Of a DNA stretch of 60,490 nt, positions 8,109 through 17,231 are shown in pieces. The DNA comes from Streptomyces sp. CBMA156. GTDB taxonomy: Bacteria > Actinomycetota > Actinomycetes > Streptomycetales > Streptomycetaceae. The notes below the pieces were generated by a model. That model was not told the origin of the DNA and did not search any database. It saw nothing but the letters and a program-made list of their open reading frames with translations. The translations under genes and the position numbers were made by a program. The first letter of the stretch is position 1. Each line of letters starts with the position of its first letter. The DNA is taken from NCBI RefSeq assembly GCF_014596515.1, contig NZ_MSJQ01000379.1, forward strand, positions 1-60,490, read 5' to 3'.

Positions 8109-9701
8109 GTGACCACCCCCGGCCTGCCGCTCCGTCAACTCCTGATGTCCCTCGGCGAACCGCTGGTCGAACTACAGGCCGCCCCGCAGGGACTGGACGT
8201 CCCGGTGCGCGACGTCGCCATCCTCGACCCGGAGGACCCACCGACCGCCGCCCCCGGCGAACTCGTGCTCGCGATCGGCGCCCGCGGCCGCGCCGCCCTG
8301 CCCGCCCTGCGCGCGGCCGGCCGGGCCGGGGCCGCCGCCGTCGCGATCAAACTGGACGGCCCCGGCCAGGCCGACGCGCTGCGCGAGGCCGCCACCGACG
8401 CGGGCGTCGCACTGCTCTCGGTGCGCCGCGAGACCCGCTGGGAGCACCTCGACTCGCTGGCCCGGGCGATCATCGCGGGCCCTGACGCCCCGGACGCCGC
8501 GGAGCCCAACGCGGGCGACCTCTTCTCCCTCGCCCAGACCGTCGCCGTGCTCACCAACGGCATCGTCTCGATCGAGGACACCTCCAGCCGGGTGCTGGCC
8601 TACTCCCGCTCCTCCGACTCCGACGAGGTCGACGACCTGCGCCGGCTGTCCATCCTCGGCTGGCAGGGCCCCGAGCCGTACCTGTCCAAGCTCCGCGAGT
8701 GGGGCATCTTCCAGCACCTGCGCAGCTCGGACGCCCCGATCGCGGTCGAGCCGCACCCCGAGCTGGGCCTGCGCCGCCGCCTGGCGGTCGGCATCCGGGC
8801 CGGGGCGCAGCCGCTCGGCACCATCTGGGTGCAGGAGGGCGCGCAGCCGCTGGCCCCGCTGGCCGAGCAGGCCCTGGTCGGCGCCGCCCGGGTCGCGGCC
8901 GCCCAGCTGGTGCGCCGCCGCCGGGAGCTGTCCGCCGACGTCCGGCTCACCCGGACCCTGCTCACCGGCCTGCTGGAGGGCTCCACCGGCCCCCAGTCGC
9001 TCGCCACCCACCTCGGCCTGGACCTGCGCCGCCCGGCCACCGTGCTCGCCTACGCCGCGCACACCACCGACGCGCTGCACCGCTCCGACGTCACCGGCCT
9101 GATCTCGGTGCACGCCGCCGCCCGGCACCGCACCGCGCTGCTCGCCCCGATCGAGTCCCGGGTCTACGTGCTGCTGCCCGAGCTGCCGCCCGGCCTGCCG
9201 ATGACCACCGTGCGCGACTGGGCCTCCGAGGTGGTGACGGCCGCCCGCGAGCACCTGGGCGTCCCGCTGCGCGCCGCGATCGGCTCGACCGTCGACGGCC
9301 TGGCCCAGGTGCCCGACTCCCGCGCGCAGGCGGACCGCATCCTGGACGCGATGGGCCGCGGCGGAGTGGACCTCGACGTCGCGGCACTGATCGACGTCCA
9401 GGCGGAGGTGCTGGTCAGCGAGGTGGTCGCGCTGCTCCAGGAGAGCACCGGCCTGCGCGACCCGCGGCTGACCGCGCTCACCGACTACGACCGCCGCCAC
9501 GGCACCAGGCTCGCCGAGTCGGTGCTGGCCTGGCTGGACGCGCTCGGCGAGGTCCGGGTGGCCGCGGACGCCCTGCACATCCACCCCAACACCCTGCGCT
9601 ACCGGGTGCGCCGCGCCGAACAGCTGACCGGCATCGACCTCGCCCAGCCGCAGCAGCGCCTGCTGGCGATGCTGCAACTGCGGCTGCCCGCGGACGAGTA
9701 G
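8109..9701 (+). CDS. PucR-family regulator, probable activator of proline catabolism
   Basis: A 530-aa regulator with an N-terminal PucR domain (about 10-130), a central GGDEF-like sensor region (about 280-420), and a C-terminal PucR helix-turn-helix. The HTH lies in GEVRVAADALHIHPNTLRYR near residues 480-505. Family knowledge: in mycobacteria the PucR-type PruC, next to pruA-pruB, activates proline use, and Corynebacterium has a similar PutR. The position next to pruA and the shared upstream sequence support that role. The GTG start has AGGAGG 6 nt upstream. The stop codon lies inside a perfect 18-bp stem. Confidence 0.85.
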   Translation: MTTPGLPLRQLLMSLGEPLVELQAAPQGLDVPVRDVAILDPEDPPTAAPGELVLAIGARGRAALPALRAAGRAGAAAVAIKLDGPGQADALREAATDAGVALLSVRRETRWEHLDSLARAIIAGPDAPDAAEPNAGDLFSLAQTVAVLTNGIVSIEDTSSRVLAYSRSSDSDEVDDLRRLSILGWQGPEPYLSKLREWGIFQHLRSSDAPIAVEPHPELGLRRRLAVGIRAGAQPLGTIWVQEGAQPLAPLAEQALVGAARVAAAQLVRRRRELSADVRLTRTLLTGLLEGSTGPQSLATHLGLDLRRPATVLAYAAHTTDALHRSDVTGLISVHAAARHRTALLAPIESRVYVLLPELPPGLPMTTVRDWASEVVTAAREHLGVPLRAAIGSTVDGLAQVPDSRAQADRILDAMGRGGVDLDVAALIDVQAEVLVSEVVALLQESTGLRDPRLTALTDYDRRHGTRLAESVLAWLDALGEVRVAADALHIHPNTLRYRVRRAEQLTGIDLAQPQQRLLAMLQLRLPADE

Positions 9702-9718
9702 TCCGCGGGCAGCCGCAG
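9678..9718 (+). terminator. Terminator hairpin overlapping the pucR-type stop codon
   Basis: Perfect 18-bp stem: 9678-9695 pairs with 9701-9718 around a 5-nt loop GAGTA. The last five sense codons of the gene form the left arm and the TAG stop lies at the loop. It also sits 23 nt before the convergent phoX-type gene end, so it may serve both strands. Confidence 0.75.
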
Positions 9719-9741
9719 GCGGTCGGTTCAGCAGGGGTGGG

Positions 9742-11232
9742 TCACTCGCCGTAGCCCTGGCCGCGCTTGTGCTCGTTCAGCCGGCGCCACGGGCCGCTGA
9801 TGGCCAGCTGGATGCCCGGGGTCTGGATGTTGGCGAACAGGGTCTTTCCGTCGTCCGAGAAGGTAACCCCGGTGAACTCGCTGAACTCGGGCTTCTCGGC
9901 GGTGCCGATGTTCAGCTCGTTGCGGGCGATCGGGAAGACCAGGCCGTCCTCGGTGGCCCCGAACAGGTGCGAGATGCCGTCGCCGTCCTCGGCGATCACG
10001 ATGCCGCCGTACGGCGAGACGGTGATGTTGTCCGGGCCGTCGAAGTTGTCGTGGTCGCCCCAGACGTCGCTGTTGACGCCCAGCAGGACCTTCAGGGTGA
10101 TGGTGCGGCGGGTCGGGTTGTAGAACCAGACCTGGCCGTCGTGCTGGAGCGGGCTCTCCGAGCGGGCGAAGCTGGAGACGAAGTAGAAGCCGCCGTCACC
10201 CCACCACATGCCCTCCAGCTTGCGGGCGCGGGTGACCTCGCCGTCCTTGAACTGCTTGCGCACCGAGACGGTCCTGGCGTCGCGGTCCTCGACCTTGACC
10301 CAGTCCACGCCGTAGGTGGTGCCGACCTTGGTGGCGCGCGAGAGGTCGTCGATGAACTTGCCCTGCGCGTCGAAGACCTTGAAGGCCTCCAGCACGCCGG
10401 CATCGGCGGCCAGCTTGCGCAGCTTGTAGCGGCCGTGCTTGAAGCCGGCCGGCGGGGTCCAGCGGAAGAGCAGGCCGTTCGGGTTCGAGGCGTCCTCGGT
10501 CAGGTAGACGTGGCCCTTCTTCGGGTCCACCACGACGGCCTCGTGCGCGTAGCGGCCGAAGGCCTTGACCGGCTGCGGGTCACGGTTGTAGTCGTCGTCG
10601 AACGGGTCGACCTCGAAGATGTAGCCGTGGTCCTTGGTGAAGCCGTTCTTGCCGGCCTTGTCCTCGGTCTCCTCGCCGGACAGCCAGGTGCCCCACGGGG
10701 TCACGCCGCCGGCGCAGTTGGTGGAGGTGCCGGCGATGCCGACCCACTGCTCGACCGAGCCGTCCCGCTTGGCGTGCACGATGGTGCAGCCGCCGGCCGC
10801 GGCCGGGTCGTAGACGTGGCCCTCGGTCAGCGGCACCGGGTTCGGCCAGCCGGCGCGGGCGCCGGACAGCTCGTGGTTGACCACCATCAGGTTGCCGCCG
10901 CGCTCGTCCTCGAAGGCGGAGGTGCCGTCGTGGTTGCTCGGGGTGAACTCGCCGGTGCGCAGCTTGGTGACGCCGGCCCGGTTGAGGACCTTGTACGAGA
11001 AGCCCTTCGGCAGGGCCAGCAGCCCGGCCGGGTCCTGGACCAGCTGGCCGTAGCCGACGGCGGTGCCGGCGGCCGAGTTGGTCCCGCCGGCGGCGGCGAC
11101 CGGGGCCTCGCCGCCGACCGGGGCGGCGATCGCGCCCGGGGCGCTGGCCAGCGCCTCGGCGCTGCCGGCGATCAGCACGCCGGCCCCGACGAGGGTGGAA
11201 CGGTTGACGAAGTCCCGGCGGGACAGCGACAT
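9742..11232 (-). CDS. PhoX-family (DUF839) Tat-exported phosphatase
   Basis: A 496-aa protein with a Tat signal: MSLSRRDFVNRSTLVGAG, then a hydrophobic stretch and an AxA site near 37. The mature part has PhoX/DUF839 segments: NLMVVNHELSGARAGWP, WGTWLSGEETED, GRYAHEAVVVDPKKGHVYLTED, and WGDHDNFDGPDNITVSPYGG, with many acidic residues able to bind Ca2+/Fe. PhoX enzymes are extracellular phosphomonoesterases used under phosphate starvation. Only one GTTCACC unit is seen upstream, so a PHO box is not proven. The ATG start has AGGAG 8 nt upstream. A non-phosphatase DUF839 role remains possible. Confidence 0.85.
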   Translation of the reverse strand: MSLSRRDFVNRSTLVGAGVLIAGSAEALASAPGAIAAPVGGEAPVAAAGGTNSAAGTAVGYGQLVQDPAGLLALPKGFSYKVLNRAGVTKLRTGEFTPSNHDGTSAFEDERGGNLMVVNHELSGARAGWPNPVPLTEGHVYDPAAAGGCTIVHAKRDGSVEQWVGIAGTSTNCAGGVTPWGTWLSGEETEDKAGKNGFTKDHGYIFEVDPFDDDYNRDPQPVKAFGRYAHEAVVVDPKKGHVYLTEDASNPNGLLFRWTPPAGFKHGRYKLRKLAADAGVLEAFKVFDAQGKFIDDLSRATKVGTTYGVDWVKVEDRDARTVSVRKQFKDGEVTRARKLEGMWWGDGGFYFVSSFARSESPLQHDGQVWFYNPTRRTITLKVLLGVNSDVWGDHDNFDGPDNITVSPYGGIVIAEDGDGISHLFGATEDGLVFPIARNELNIGTAEKPEFSEFTGVTFSDDGKTLFANIQTPGIQLAISGPWRRLNEHKRGQGYGE

Positions 11233-11519
11233 GGCAGCAACTCCTGAGGATGAGCGGGGGCGTCGGTGTGGGATGCCGACGCCCAGCAGGCTCCGCCGGG
11301 CGGGTGAACCCGGCATGACGCCCACCTCACGTCCAGGCGGCCATTTGCCGACCGATGACCGTCACATGACTCCTGCTTTACTCGCGCCCCGTCGGATCAC
11401 CGCCCGGATCACCACCCGGATCACCGCCGGCCCACCCACCCGGCCGGCCATCATCCGGCGGGCCGGAACACCGGGGACGCGCCGGCCTACCCACCGCCGC
11501 CGCCCCGGCCGACACACCG

Positions 11520-12815
11520 TCAGCGCCGCGCCACCCGCCACTGCTCCCAGGCCGACAGCCACAGCCGCTCGACCATCCGCTGCTCCTCCCAGACCCCCGC
11601 CCCGCCGCCGCCCGGCCGCTCCCGCCACAGCTGCGCCCAGGCCCGCTGCGCCGGCAGACTCGCCACCTCACTGGCGAACACCGTGTACCGGACGACCTCC
11701 TCGACGGCCGCCTCGCCCTCCGCCGTGCCGACCAGCCAATGAGTCTGCTGGGAAAGGCGGTTGAGGTGGTTCACCATCGAGGTCACCGCCGCAGCGGCCT
11801 CCTCCCTGGTCTCGGTGGCCAGCCGCATCTGCTGGCGAACCGCCGCCTCCCAGCGCACCGCCCCGACCTCCCCGCGCAGCCCGCGCGGCAACCTCGGCGT
11901 GCGCCCGGCCCGCACCTGCGCCTCGATCGCGGCGGACTCGGCGACGGTCTGCCCGATCAGCGCCCGGTGCGCCTCCATCCCTACAGCGGGCGGGAGTTCG
12001 CGTTCCTCGACCGGGACGTCCCCGGCCCGCCGGGAGGCGAGGTCACGCAACAGCTCGGTGCGCCCGCGCAGATGGCGCTCGAAGTCGCCGATCCCGCCGA
12101 GCTCCACCGCGCCGGGGGCCAGCCCGCGCCCGCACACCGTCACGGTCAGCCCGCCGACCCGCAGCCGTCCGGCCCACACCGGCACCGGCCGGTCCGCCGG
12201 CGGAGCGCCGGGCGCGGGCACCGGCCGGTCCTCGTGCACCTCCAGCGCGCAGGGCTCGCCGTCCACCGTGATCCACTCGCGCAACGCCCGCACCCGGCCA
12301 GGACCGTCGCCCTCGTCGACGCCCAACTGCTCGTAGACGCGGTCCCGTTCGTCCTCGACCAGGTCCTCCAGGTCGGGCAGCTGCTCGCCCTGCTCGGCCC
12401 CAGGACGATAGGTGCGCACGGTCACGTACGGACCGGCCGTCGAACGCCAGTCACCGCACTGGACCTCGACCCAGCGCAGCTCGCCGCCGGAGGTCTCGAA
12501 GGCGGCCAGCATCTCTCCGGTACGACCCGACCCGGCGGCCACGCCGTACACCGGGAAGTCGGCCGCCGCCAGTGTCCGGCGGGAGAACTCCTCCTGCCCG
12601 GCGAGCTGGTCGGCGAGCTGGTCGGCCAGTCGGTCCACGGACTGCTCCACGGACTGCTCCACGGATTGATCCACGGACCGGTCCACGAGCCGCTCGGATT
12701 GACCGGCGAACCGGTCCTCGCCGACCCGCCGGTCCGGGGCCGGGACGTGGCCGGAGGGCCCGCTGTTCCGCTCCTGGTGCCTGCCGCCGCTCTCCCGCAT
12801 CATCCTGTGCCGCAC
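11520..12815 (-). CDS. Conserved-looking hypothetical protein with N-terminal heptad-like repeats
   Basis: A 431-aa protein without signal peptide or membrane segments; I do not recognise a domain. Residues about 42-73 are short repeats (SVDQSVEQSVEQSVDRLADQ) encoded by tandem DNA repeats at 12600-12689, predicted helical. The middle (about 85-260) is mostly beta-rich, with ELRWVEVQCGDW and TVTVCGRGL segments. The C-terminal third is helical and Trp-rich (LSQQTHWLVGTAEGEAAVEE). The start is uncertain: GTG at 12815, or the paired ATGs at 12803/12800, with no clear ribosome site. It stands alone, divergent from the VOC gene. Confidence 0.65.
   Translation of the reverse strand: MRHRMMRESGGRHQERNSGPSGHVPAPDRRVGEDRFAGQSERLVDRSVDQSVEQSVEQSVDRLADQLADQLAGQEEFSRRTLAAADFPVYGVAAGSGRTGEMLAAFETSGGELRWVEVQCGDWRSTAGPYVTVRTYRPGAEQGEQLPDLEDLVEDERDRVYEQLGVDEGDGPGRVRALREWITVDGEPCALEVHEDRPVPAPGAPPADRPVPVWAGRLRVGGLTVTVCGRGLAPGAVELGGIGDFERHLRGRTELLRDLASRRAGDVPVEERELPPAVGMEAHRALIGQTVAESAAIEAQVRAGRTPRLPRGLRGEVGAVRWEAAVRQQMRLATETREEAAAAVTSMVNHLNRLSQQTHWLVGTAEGEAAVEEVVRYTVFASEVASLPAQRAWAQLWRERPGGGGAGVWEEQRMVERLWLSAWEQWRVARR
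12600..12689. repeat. Short tandem repeats inside the 431-aa gene
   Basis: Two families of ~12-nt units lie side by side: GCGAGCTGGTCG-type (12600-12630) and TCCACGGACTGC-type (12634-12689). They code for the ADQLADQL and SVDQSVEQ repeats. Slippage here would change protein length in multiples of four residues without frameshift. Confidence 0.7.
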
Positions 12816-12951
12816 CCCCGAGTCCTCGCGCCCGCACCGCTGACGCCACCTTACGTGCCGACAGCTGCCGGGTCATCAGCTCGGTCCCCGGACGGGCGCG
12901 GTGGCCGTGTCAGGACGTCCGGTTGTCAGCCTCCCTCCCTAACCTGGCGGC

Positions 12952-13434
12952 ATGACAGCACAGAACGACGCGGCAGACGCGGCACAGGACCGGACCGGGC
13001 AGGACGCGTTCCCCGCCCGGATCAGCATCGTCACCCTCGGGGTGACCGACCTCGACCGCAGCGCCCGCTTCTACGAAGACCTCGGCTGGAAGCGCTCCGC
13101 CGCCTCCAGCCCGGAGATCGTCTGGTTCCGCACCGCCGACTCCGTGCTCGGCCTCTTCCCCACCGACGAGCTGGCCGCGGACGCGGGCGTGCCCGCGACC
13201 GGCGAGCCCTCCTTCCGCGGCGTCACCCTCGCGGTGAACCTGGAGTCCCCCGCCCTGGTGGACGCCGCGCTGCGGACGGCGGTCGAGGCCGGCGCCGTGG
13301 TGGTCAAGCCGCCGCTCCCGACCCACTGGGGCGGCTACTCCGGCTACTTCGAGGACCCGGACGGCCACCTCTGGGAGCTGGCCCACAACCCGTTCTTCCC
13401 CTTCACCGAGGACGGCTCGCTGGACCTGCCCTGA
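12952..13434 (+). CDS. VOC-family (glyoxalase/dioxygenase fold) protein
   Basis: A 160-aa vicinal oxygen chelate protein. It opens the core fold with ISIVTLGVTDLDRSARFYEDLGW and closes with WGGYSGYFEDPDGHLWELAHNPFF, the classic metal-site ending with Glu in the WELA motif. Such single-gene VOC proteins include bleomycin-binding proteins, lactoylglutathione lyases and dioxygenases; the substrate cannot be told. No ribosome site precedes the ATG, and TAACCT sits 7 nt upstream, so a leaderless transcript is possible. Confidence 0.85.
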   Translation: MTAQNDAADAAQDRTGQDAFPARISIVTLGVTDLDRSARFYEDLGWKRSAASSPEIVWFRTADSVLGLFPTDELAADAGVPATGEPSFRGVTLAVNLESPALVDAALRTAVEAGAVVVKPPLPTHWGGYSGYFEDPDGHLWELAHNPFFPFTEDGSLDLP

Positions 13435-13552
13435 ACCCGGCCCCGGACCGGCCCCGGACCGAGACCCGCCCGGGCCCTCCCCTAGGACGCGGCCCGCCCC
13501 GGGTCCGCCCTGACCTCCGCTGCCCCGCCCAGCTCCTGGGCCAGCTCCCGGA

Positions 13553-15175
13553 TCAGCTCCTGGAGCGCGCCTTGAAGGCCGCCTTGCGCGCCTCCTTGGC
13601 GAGCGCCCGGTCCGGATGCAGCTCCCCGATCGCCTCCAGGACGTCCGCCGTGTACGGGTGGTCGACCCGCCACAGCTCGCCGAACCACCCCGCCGGGTCC
13701 CCGTTCACCGGCAGGTCGGTGATCAGTTCGCGCAGCAGCTCGGCCTCGCCGCCGTTGTCCAGCAGCTGGGCGGCGAAGGTGTCGACCACCGTCCACAGCG
13801 CCATCGCCCGGTCCGGCACCGGCACGTCCGTCGCCCCCTGGGAGGTCAGCCAGGCCCGCGCCGCGCCGCCCAGCTCCGGGTCGGCCATGACCTCCCGGAC
13901 AGCCGGCTCCGCGCCGGGACCGAGCAGGTTGAGCGCCGAGACGCAGAGCATCCGGCGCAGCGGGCCGTACCCGTCGATGCCGCGCGCCGCGGCGAGCAGA
14001 TCGCGCGCCGCCGCCACCGGCTCCCGGCCGGCGGTCCACTCCCGCAGCTCCTCCTCCGGCAGCACGTTGGCCGACTCGCACACCCCGCGGAGCAGCTCGG
14101 CCGCGTCACCCTTGGCCAGGTCGCCGACCAGCGGCGCGTCGTAGCCGTCCTCCAGCAGCCACTGCCGGATGCCGTACTGCCCGAGCGGGGTGAGCCTGAC
14201 CAGCCCGAAGCGGGCCGACTCCTCCTCGTCCAGCGGCTCCTCGCCGACCACGGCGGGCTCCTCGCCGTCCTCCTCGTCGAACAGCTCGGGGTCGATCGGG
14301 CGGTAGTCCAGCAGGCCGAGTTCGGCGAGGTCGCCCAGCATCGGGTCCAGCGCGACCATCACGTCGGTGATGTCGCCGAGCAGTTCCTCGCTGGGCTCCT
14401 CGCCCTCCGGGACCACCAGCAGCGCGGCCAGCACGCCCAGCGGCACGGTCTCGTTGCCGGGCTCGGCGAAGGCGGTGGTCTCGTAGAGCACCTGCAGGGC
14501 CTCGTCGAGCAGCTCGGCGGCCTCGTCGCGGGCCTCCTCGACCCCGGAGAGCGCGTCCTCGTCCTCCTCGTCCCCCTCGTCGCCGCCGGCCGGTTCGCCG
14601 TCGGCCTCCTCCGGGACGGAGTCCGCCTCGACGGCCAGCTCCCGGACGATCCCGGCGGCGGTCAGCCACAGCTCCAGGACGGTGTCCGGATCACCCTGCT
14701 CGGCGGGCTCCAGGTCCGGTCCGGGGACGGCGACGTGCTCGCCCTCCGCGGTCGTACCGAGTTCCACCAGGTCCAGGTCGCAGGCCAGCGACCAGGCCCG
14801 CAGTGCCTCGACCTCGGCCTCCTCGGGCACCTCGCCCTCGGCCGGGGCCAGACCCAGCAGCCTGGCCACGGGGGCCCGGTCCGCCTCGACCAGGTCGCCG
14901 AACTCGTCCACCACCCGGTGCGGGGCCGCCCAGCGGGCCAGCGCCAGCGCGTACCCGAACATCGGTACGGCCTTCGCCTGCCCGGCCAGCTCGTCCTCGG
15001 CGGGCAGCCTCACCGGCGGGACCAGGACGGCCGCGTCGTCCAGGTCCTCGTCGTCCAGCCCGTGCGCGGCGAAGGCCCCGTAGAGGTCCTGGAGCTCCAG
15101 GTCGGCCGGCAGGACCGCCTCGACCGGCCCCTCCTCTGCCGAAGCTCCGGCGTTCTTGCGACGTCGTCCGGCCAT
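13553..15175 (-). CDS. Hypothetical protein with acidic central segment
   Basis: A 540-aa cytoplasmic protein I do not recognise. It starts with a basic tail (MAGRRRKNAG). A predicted helical N-terminal region follows (LALARWAAPHRVVDEFGDLVEADR). Residues about 190-215 are very acidic (GGDEGDEEDED), and a second Glu/Asp-rich part lies at about 315-345. The C-terminal half has helical repeats that resemble HEAT-like units (LRELITDLP, TADVLEAIGELHPDRALAKEARKAAFKAR). Codon use matches the neighbours, so it is a native gene. It is divergent from the MFS gene across a 359-nt gap. Confidence 0.75.
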   Translation of the reverse strand: MAGRRRKNAGASAEEGPVEAVLPADLELQDLYGAFAAHGLDDEDLDDAAVLVPPVRLPAEDELAGQAKAVPMFGYALALARWAAPHRVVDEFGDLVEADRAPVARLLGLAPAEGEVPEEAEVEALRAWSLACDLDLVELGTTAEGEHVAVPGPDLEPAEQGDPDTVLELWLTAAGIVRELAVEADSVPEEADGEPAGGDEGDEEDEDALSGVEEARDEAAELLDEALQVLYETTAFAEPGNETVPLGVLAALLVVPEGEEPSEELLGDITDVMVALDPMLGDLAELGLLDYRPIDPELFDEEDGEEPAVVGEEPLDEEESARFGLVRLTPLGQYGIRQWLLEDGYDAPLVGDLAKGDAAELLRGVCESANVLPEEELREWTAGREPVAAARDLLAAARGIDGYGPLRRMLCVSALNLLGPGAEPAVREVMADPELGGAARAWLTSQGATDVPVPDRAMALWTVVDTFAAQLLDNGGEAELLRELITDLPVNGDPAGWFGELWRVDHPYTADVLEAIGELHPDRALAKEARKAAFKARSRS

Positions 15176-15534
15176 CGTTGTGCGCTCTCCCTCAGCCAGC
15201 GGTCAGCCCAACAGCGCCGCGTACCCGATCCAACACCTCAGCGTATAGGCCGGGCACCCCCGACGCCCGGCCGTGCGGGGCGCACCCAGGGGCGCGCGCC
15301 GTGGGCGTGCGCCCACCCCTTATCCTTCGATCTGGCACCGCGCACACCCCGCGCGGGCCACCGGGGCAACGAAGCCCTCGCCCTCCACCCGACCCCGGGC
15401 CGGAGGGGCCCTCTTCAGCTCACCTCGCCCCACCAGGGAGCCCCGCACCGCGGCCACCACCACAGCGCCTCCGGACGGGCGCGCCGGCACACCCCGCCGA
15501 CCCCGGTGGTGCCCGGCCACAGGAGACCCCTGCC
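15176..15534. promoter_or_regulatory. Divergent intergenic region between the 540-aa gene and the MFS gene
   Basis: No coding potential is convincing here. The one structured element seen is a palindrome GTGGGCG-TG-CGCCCAC at 15301-15316, which could be an operator between the two divergent starts. A TATCCT-like -10 lies just after it (15321). Otherwise nothing distinct is seen. Confidence 0.35.
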
Positions 15535-16869
15535 ATGGCGGACCTCTCCCCCGCCGGCTCCGGCCTGCGCACCGCGCAGCTCGACGGACGCCGACTGTCG
15601 GAGGCCCTGCTCCCCCTGGAGCTCGCGCCGCGCGCCCAGCTCCAGCTCGCCACGATCAGCCGCTGGAACGCACTTCGCGGCATCCGCGTCGGCCTGGTGG
15701 CCGCCGCCCTGCTGCTCATGCTGATCGGCGCCAACCTCGCGACGCCGATCTACTCGCTCCTCCAGCAGCAGCTGCACCTCACCGCGCTCGACACCACCGT
15801 CCTCTTCGCGATCTACGTGTTCGCGCTGGTCCCGGTGCTGGCCGTGGTCGGCCACTGGTCCGACCACCTCGGCCGCCGCGCCCTGATCCTGCCCGCCGTC
15901 GCCCTGGCGGCCATCGGCGACGTCGTGTTCGCCACTTCCGGCAGCTTCTGGCAGCTCGCGCTCGGCCGCGCCGTCCAGGGCATCGCCGTCGGCCTGTCGA
16001 CCGGCGCCGCCGGGGCCGCCCTCGGCGACCTGCTGCCCGACCGCCCGACGCTCGCCGCCAAGATCACCCTGGCCTGTTCGGCGGGCGGCGTCGCGCTCGG
16101 CCCGATCGTCGGCGCCCTGCTGGCCGGCGGTTCCGACCCCCTGCTGACACCCTTCCTGCTGCACGCCATCGCCCTGCTGGCGCTCTGCGTGCCGCTGGCC
16201 CTGGTGCACCCCCGGATGCCCGGCCGCAACCGCCCGCCGGCCTCCCTGCCCCGGATCACCACCCCGGCCCACCTACGCCCGCAACGCATCCGGCTGCCGC
16301 GCACCGGCCGCCGCGAGTTCCTGCTCGCCGCCACGGCCGGGTTCATCTCGTACGCGGTCTTCGGCGTCTACCTCAGCCTGGCCCCGGCCTTCGCCGCCAA
16401 GCTGCTGCACACCGACTCCAAGCTGGTCGGCGCCGTGGTCGCGGCCCTGCTGCTGGCCTCGTCGGCCGTCACCCAGCTGGTCGTCCCGCCCACCACCGAC
16501 CGCGTGGTGACCGCCCTCGGCATGGCCGGCCTGGCCACCGGCCTGGGCCTGGTGGTCGCCGCCCAGTACACCGGGACACCGGCACTGCTCTTCATCGGCA
16601 GCGTCCTCGGCGGCGTCTGCCAGGGCGTGGCCTTCCGCTCCCTGTTCACCACCGCCGTCACCGCCATGGACCCGGAGCGCCGCGGCTCGGAACTCTCCGC
16701 CCTCTGGATCATCGTCTACCTCGGCAGCTCCCTGCCCATCGTCGCGGTCGGCGCCCTGGTCCAGCGCTACGGCCTGCTGCCCGCCGTCAGCGGCTTCGCC
16801 GCCCTCGCCGCCGTCCTCTGCGCCGCCCTCGCCGTCGCCGTGGCCCGCAAGCCCAAGCCGACGGCCTGA
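15535..16869 (+). CDS. MFS transporter (DHA-type, 12 membrane segments)
   Basis: A 444-aa major facilitator. After a ~50-residue cytoplasmic N terminus, twelve hydrophobic segments are predicted, beginning VGLVAAALLLMLIGANLA. The MFS signature between TM2 and TM3 is GHWSDHLGRRALIL. TM5 has the motif-C-like GGVALGPIVGALLAGG, typical of proton-coupled drug exporters. The substrate is unknown. The ATG is chosen for AGGAG 9 nt upstream; the longer upstream frame is not supported. A 17-bp terminator follows. A fragment homologous to codons ~310-360 lies downstream at 17071-17212. Confidence 0.85.
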   Translation: MADLSPAGSGLRTAQLDGRRLSEALLPLELAPRAQLQLATISRWNALRGIRVGLVAAALLLMLIGANLATPIYSLLQQQLHLTALDTTVLFAIYVFALVPVLAVVGHWSDHLGRRALILPAVALAAIGDVVFATSGSFWQLALGRAVQGIAVGLSTGAAGAALGDLLPDRPTLAAKITLACSAGGVALGPIVGALLAGGSDPLLTPFLLHAIALLALCVPLALVHPRMPGRNRPPASLPRITTPAHLRPQRIRLPRTGRREFLLAATAGFISYAVFGVYLSLAPAFAAKLLHTDSKLVGAVVAALLLASSAVTQLVVPPTTDRVVTALGMAGLATGLGLVVAAQYTGTPALLFIGSVLGGVCQGVAFRSLFTTAVTAMDPERRGSELSALWIIVYLGSSLPIVAVGALVQRYGLLPAVSGFAALAAVLCAALAVAVARKPKPTA

Positions 16870-16883
16870 CCCTCGCCCGAACG

Positions 16884-16921
16884 CCGCTGCCCGGGACTAC
16901 TTCGGTAGTCCCGGGCAGCGG
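16884..16921 (+). terminator. Rho-independent-type terminator of the MFS gene
   Basis: A perfect 17-bp stem (16884-16900 with 16905-16921) closes on a TTCG tetraloop, 14 nt after the stop codon. No U-tract follows, as is usual in streptomycetes. Confidence 0.85.
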
Positions 16922-17045
16922 TGCTTCGCCCACCGCGGGTGGACACCCGCGCGCCATCCGCTGTGGTGAGCAGGTCCGCCGCCGTTCCCCACCTTCCCCC
17001 ACCCGCCTCCCGGCGGGTGCCCGCCCCTGCCCTCACCGCGTGCCG
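16922..17045 (-). repeat. ~125-bp inverted repeat, copy A
   Basis: The reverse complement of this segment aligns to 18661-18787 with roughly 80% identity by eye. It holds two internal dyads: CACCCGCC/GGCGGGTG-type, and GCGGGTG/CACCCGC around GTCC. It begins directly after the MFS terminator. It is noncoding in appearance. With copy B it bounds a 1.6-kb accessory segment. Confidence 0.7.
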
Positions 17046-17070
17046 CCCGGCCTGACGGCACGCGGCCCCT

Positions 17071-17212
17071 CGGCCGCCACTCAGCTGATCGTCCCGCCCA
17101 CCTCGGACCGCGTGGCCACCGCCCTCGGCATGACCGGCCTGGCCACCGGCCTCGGCCTGGTCATCGCCGCCGGGCACACCGCACCCCCGTGCTGGTCTTC
17201 ATCGGCAGCGTC
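17071..17212 (+). pseudogene. Fragment of an MFS transporter gene
   Basis: The DNA matches 16463-16605 of the intact MFS gene and is in the same direction. It translates TQLIVPPTSDRVATALGMTG and LATGLGLVIAAGHT, against TQLVVPPTTDRVVTALGMAG in the intact gene. A frameshift follows near 17182, and the FIGSV segment continues in another frame before homology ends at the Uma2 3' end. It is a remnant of a related tandem or imported MFS gene, not a coding gene. Confidence 0.8.
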
Positions 17213-17231
17213 GTTCGTCGTGCGGCGTATC

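Noticed and set aside
11303..11309. GTTCACC unit upstream of the phoX-type gene (minus strand) as a PHO box.
   Set aside because: A PHO box needs at least two 11-nt direct repeat units; only one unit is seen.
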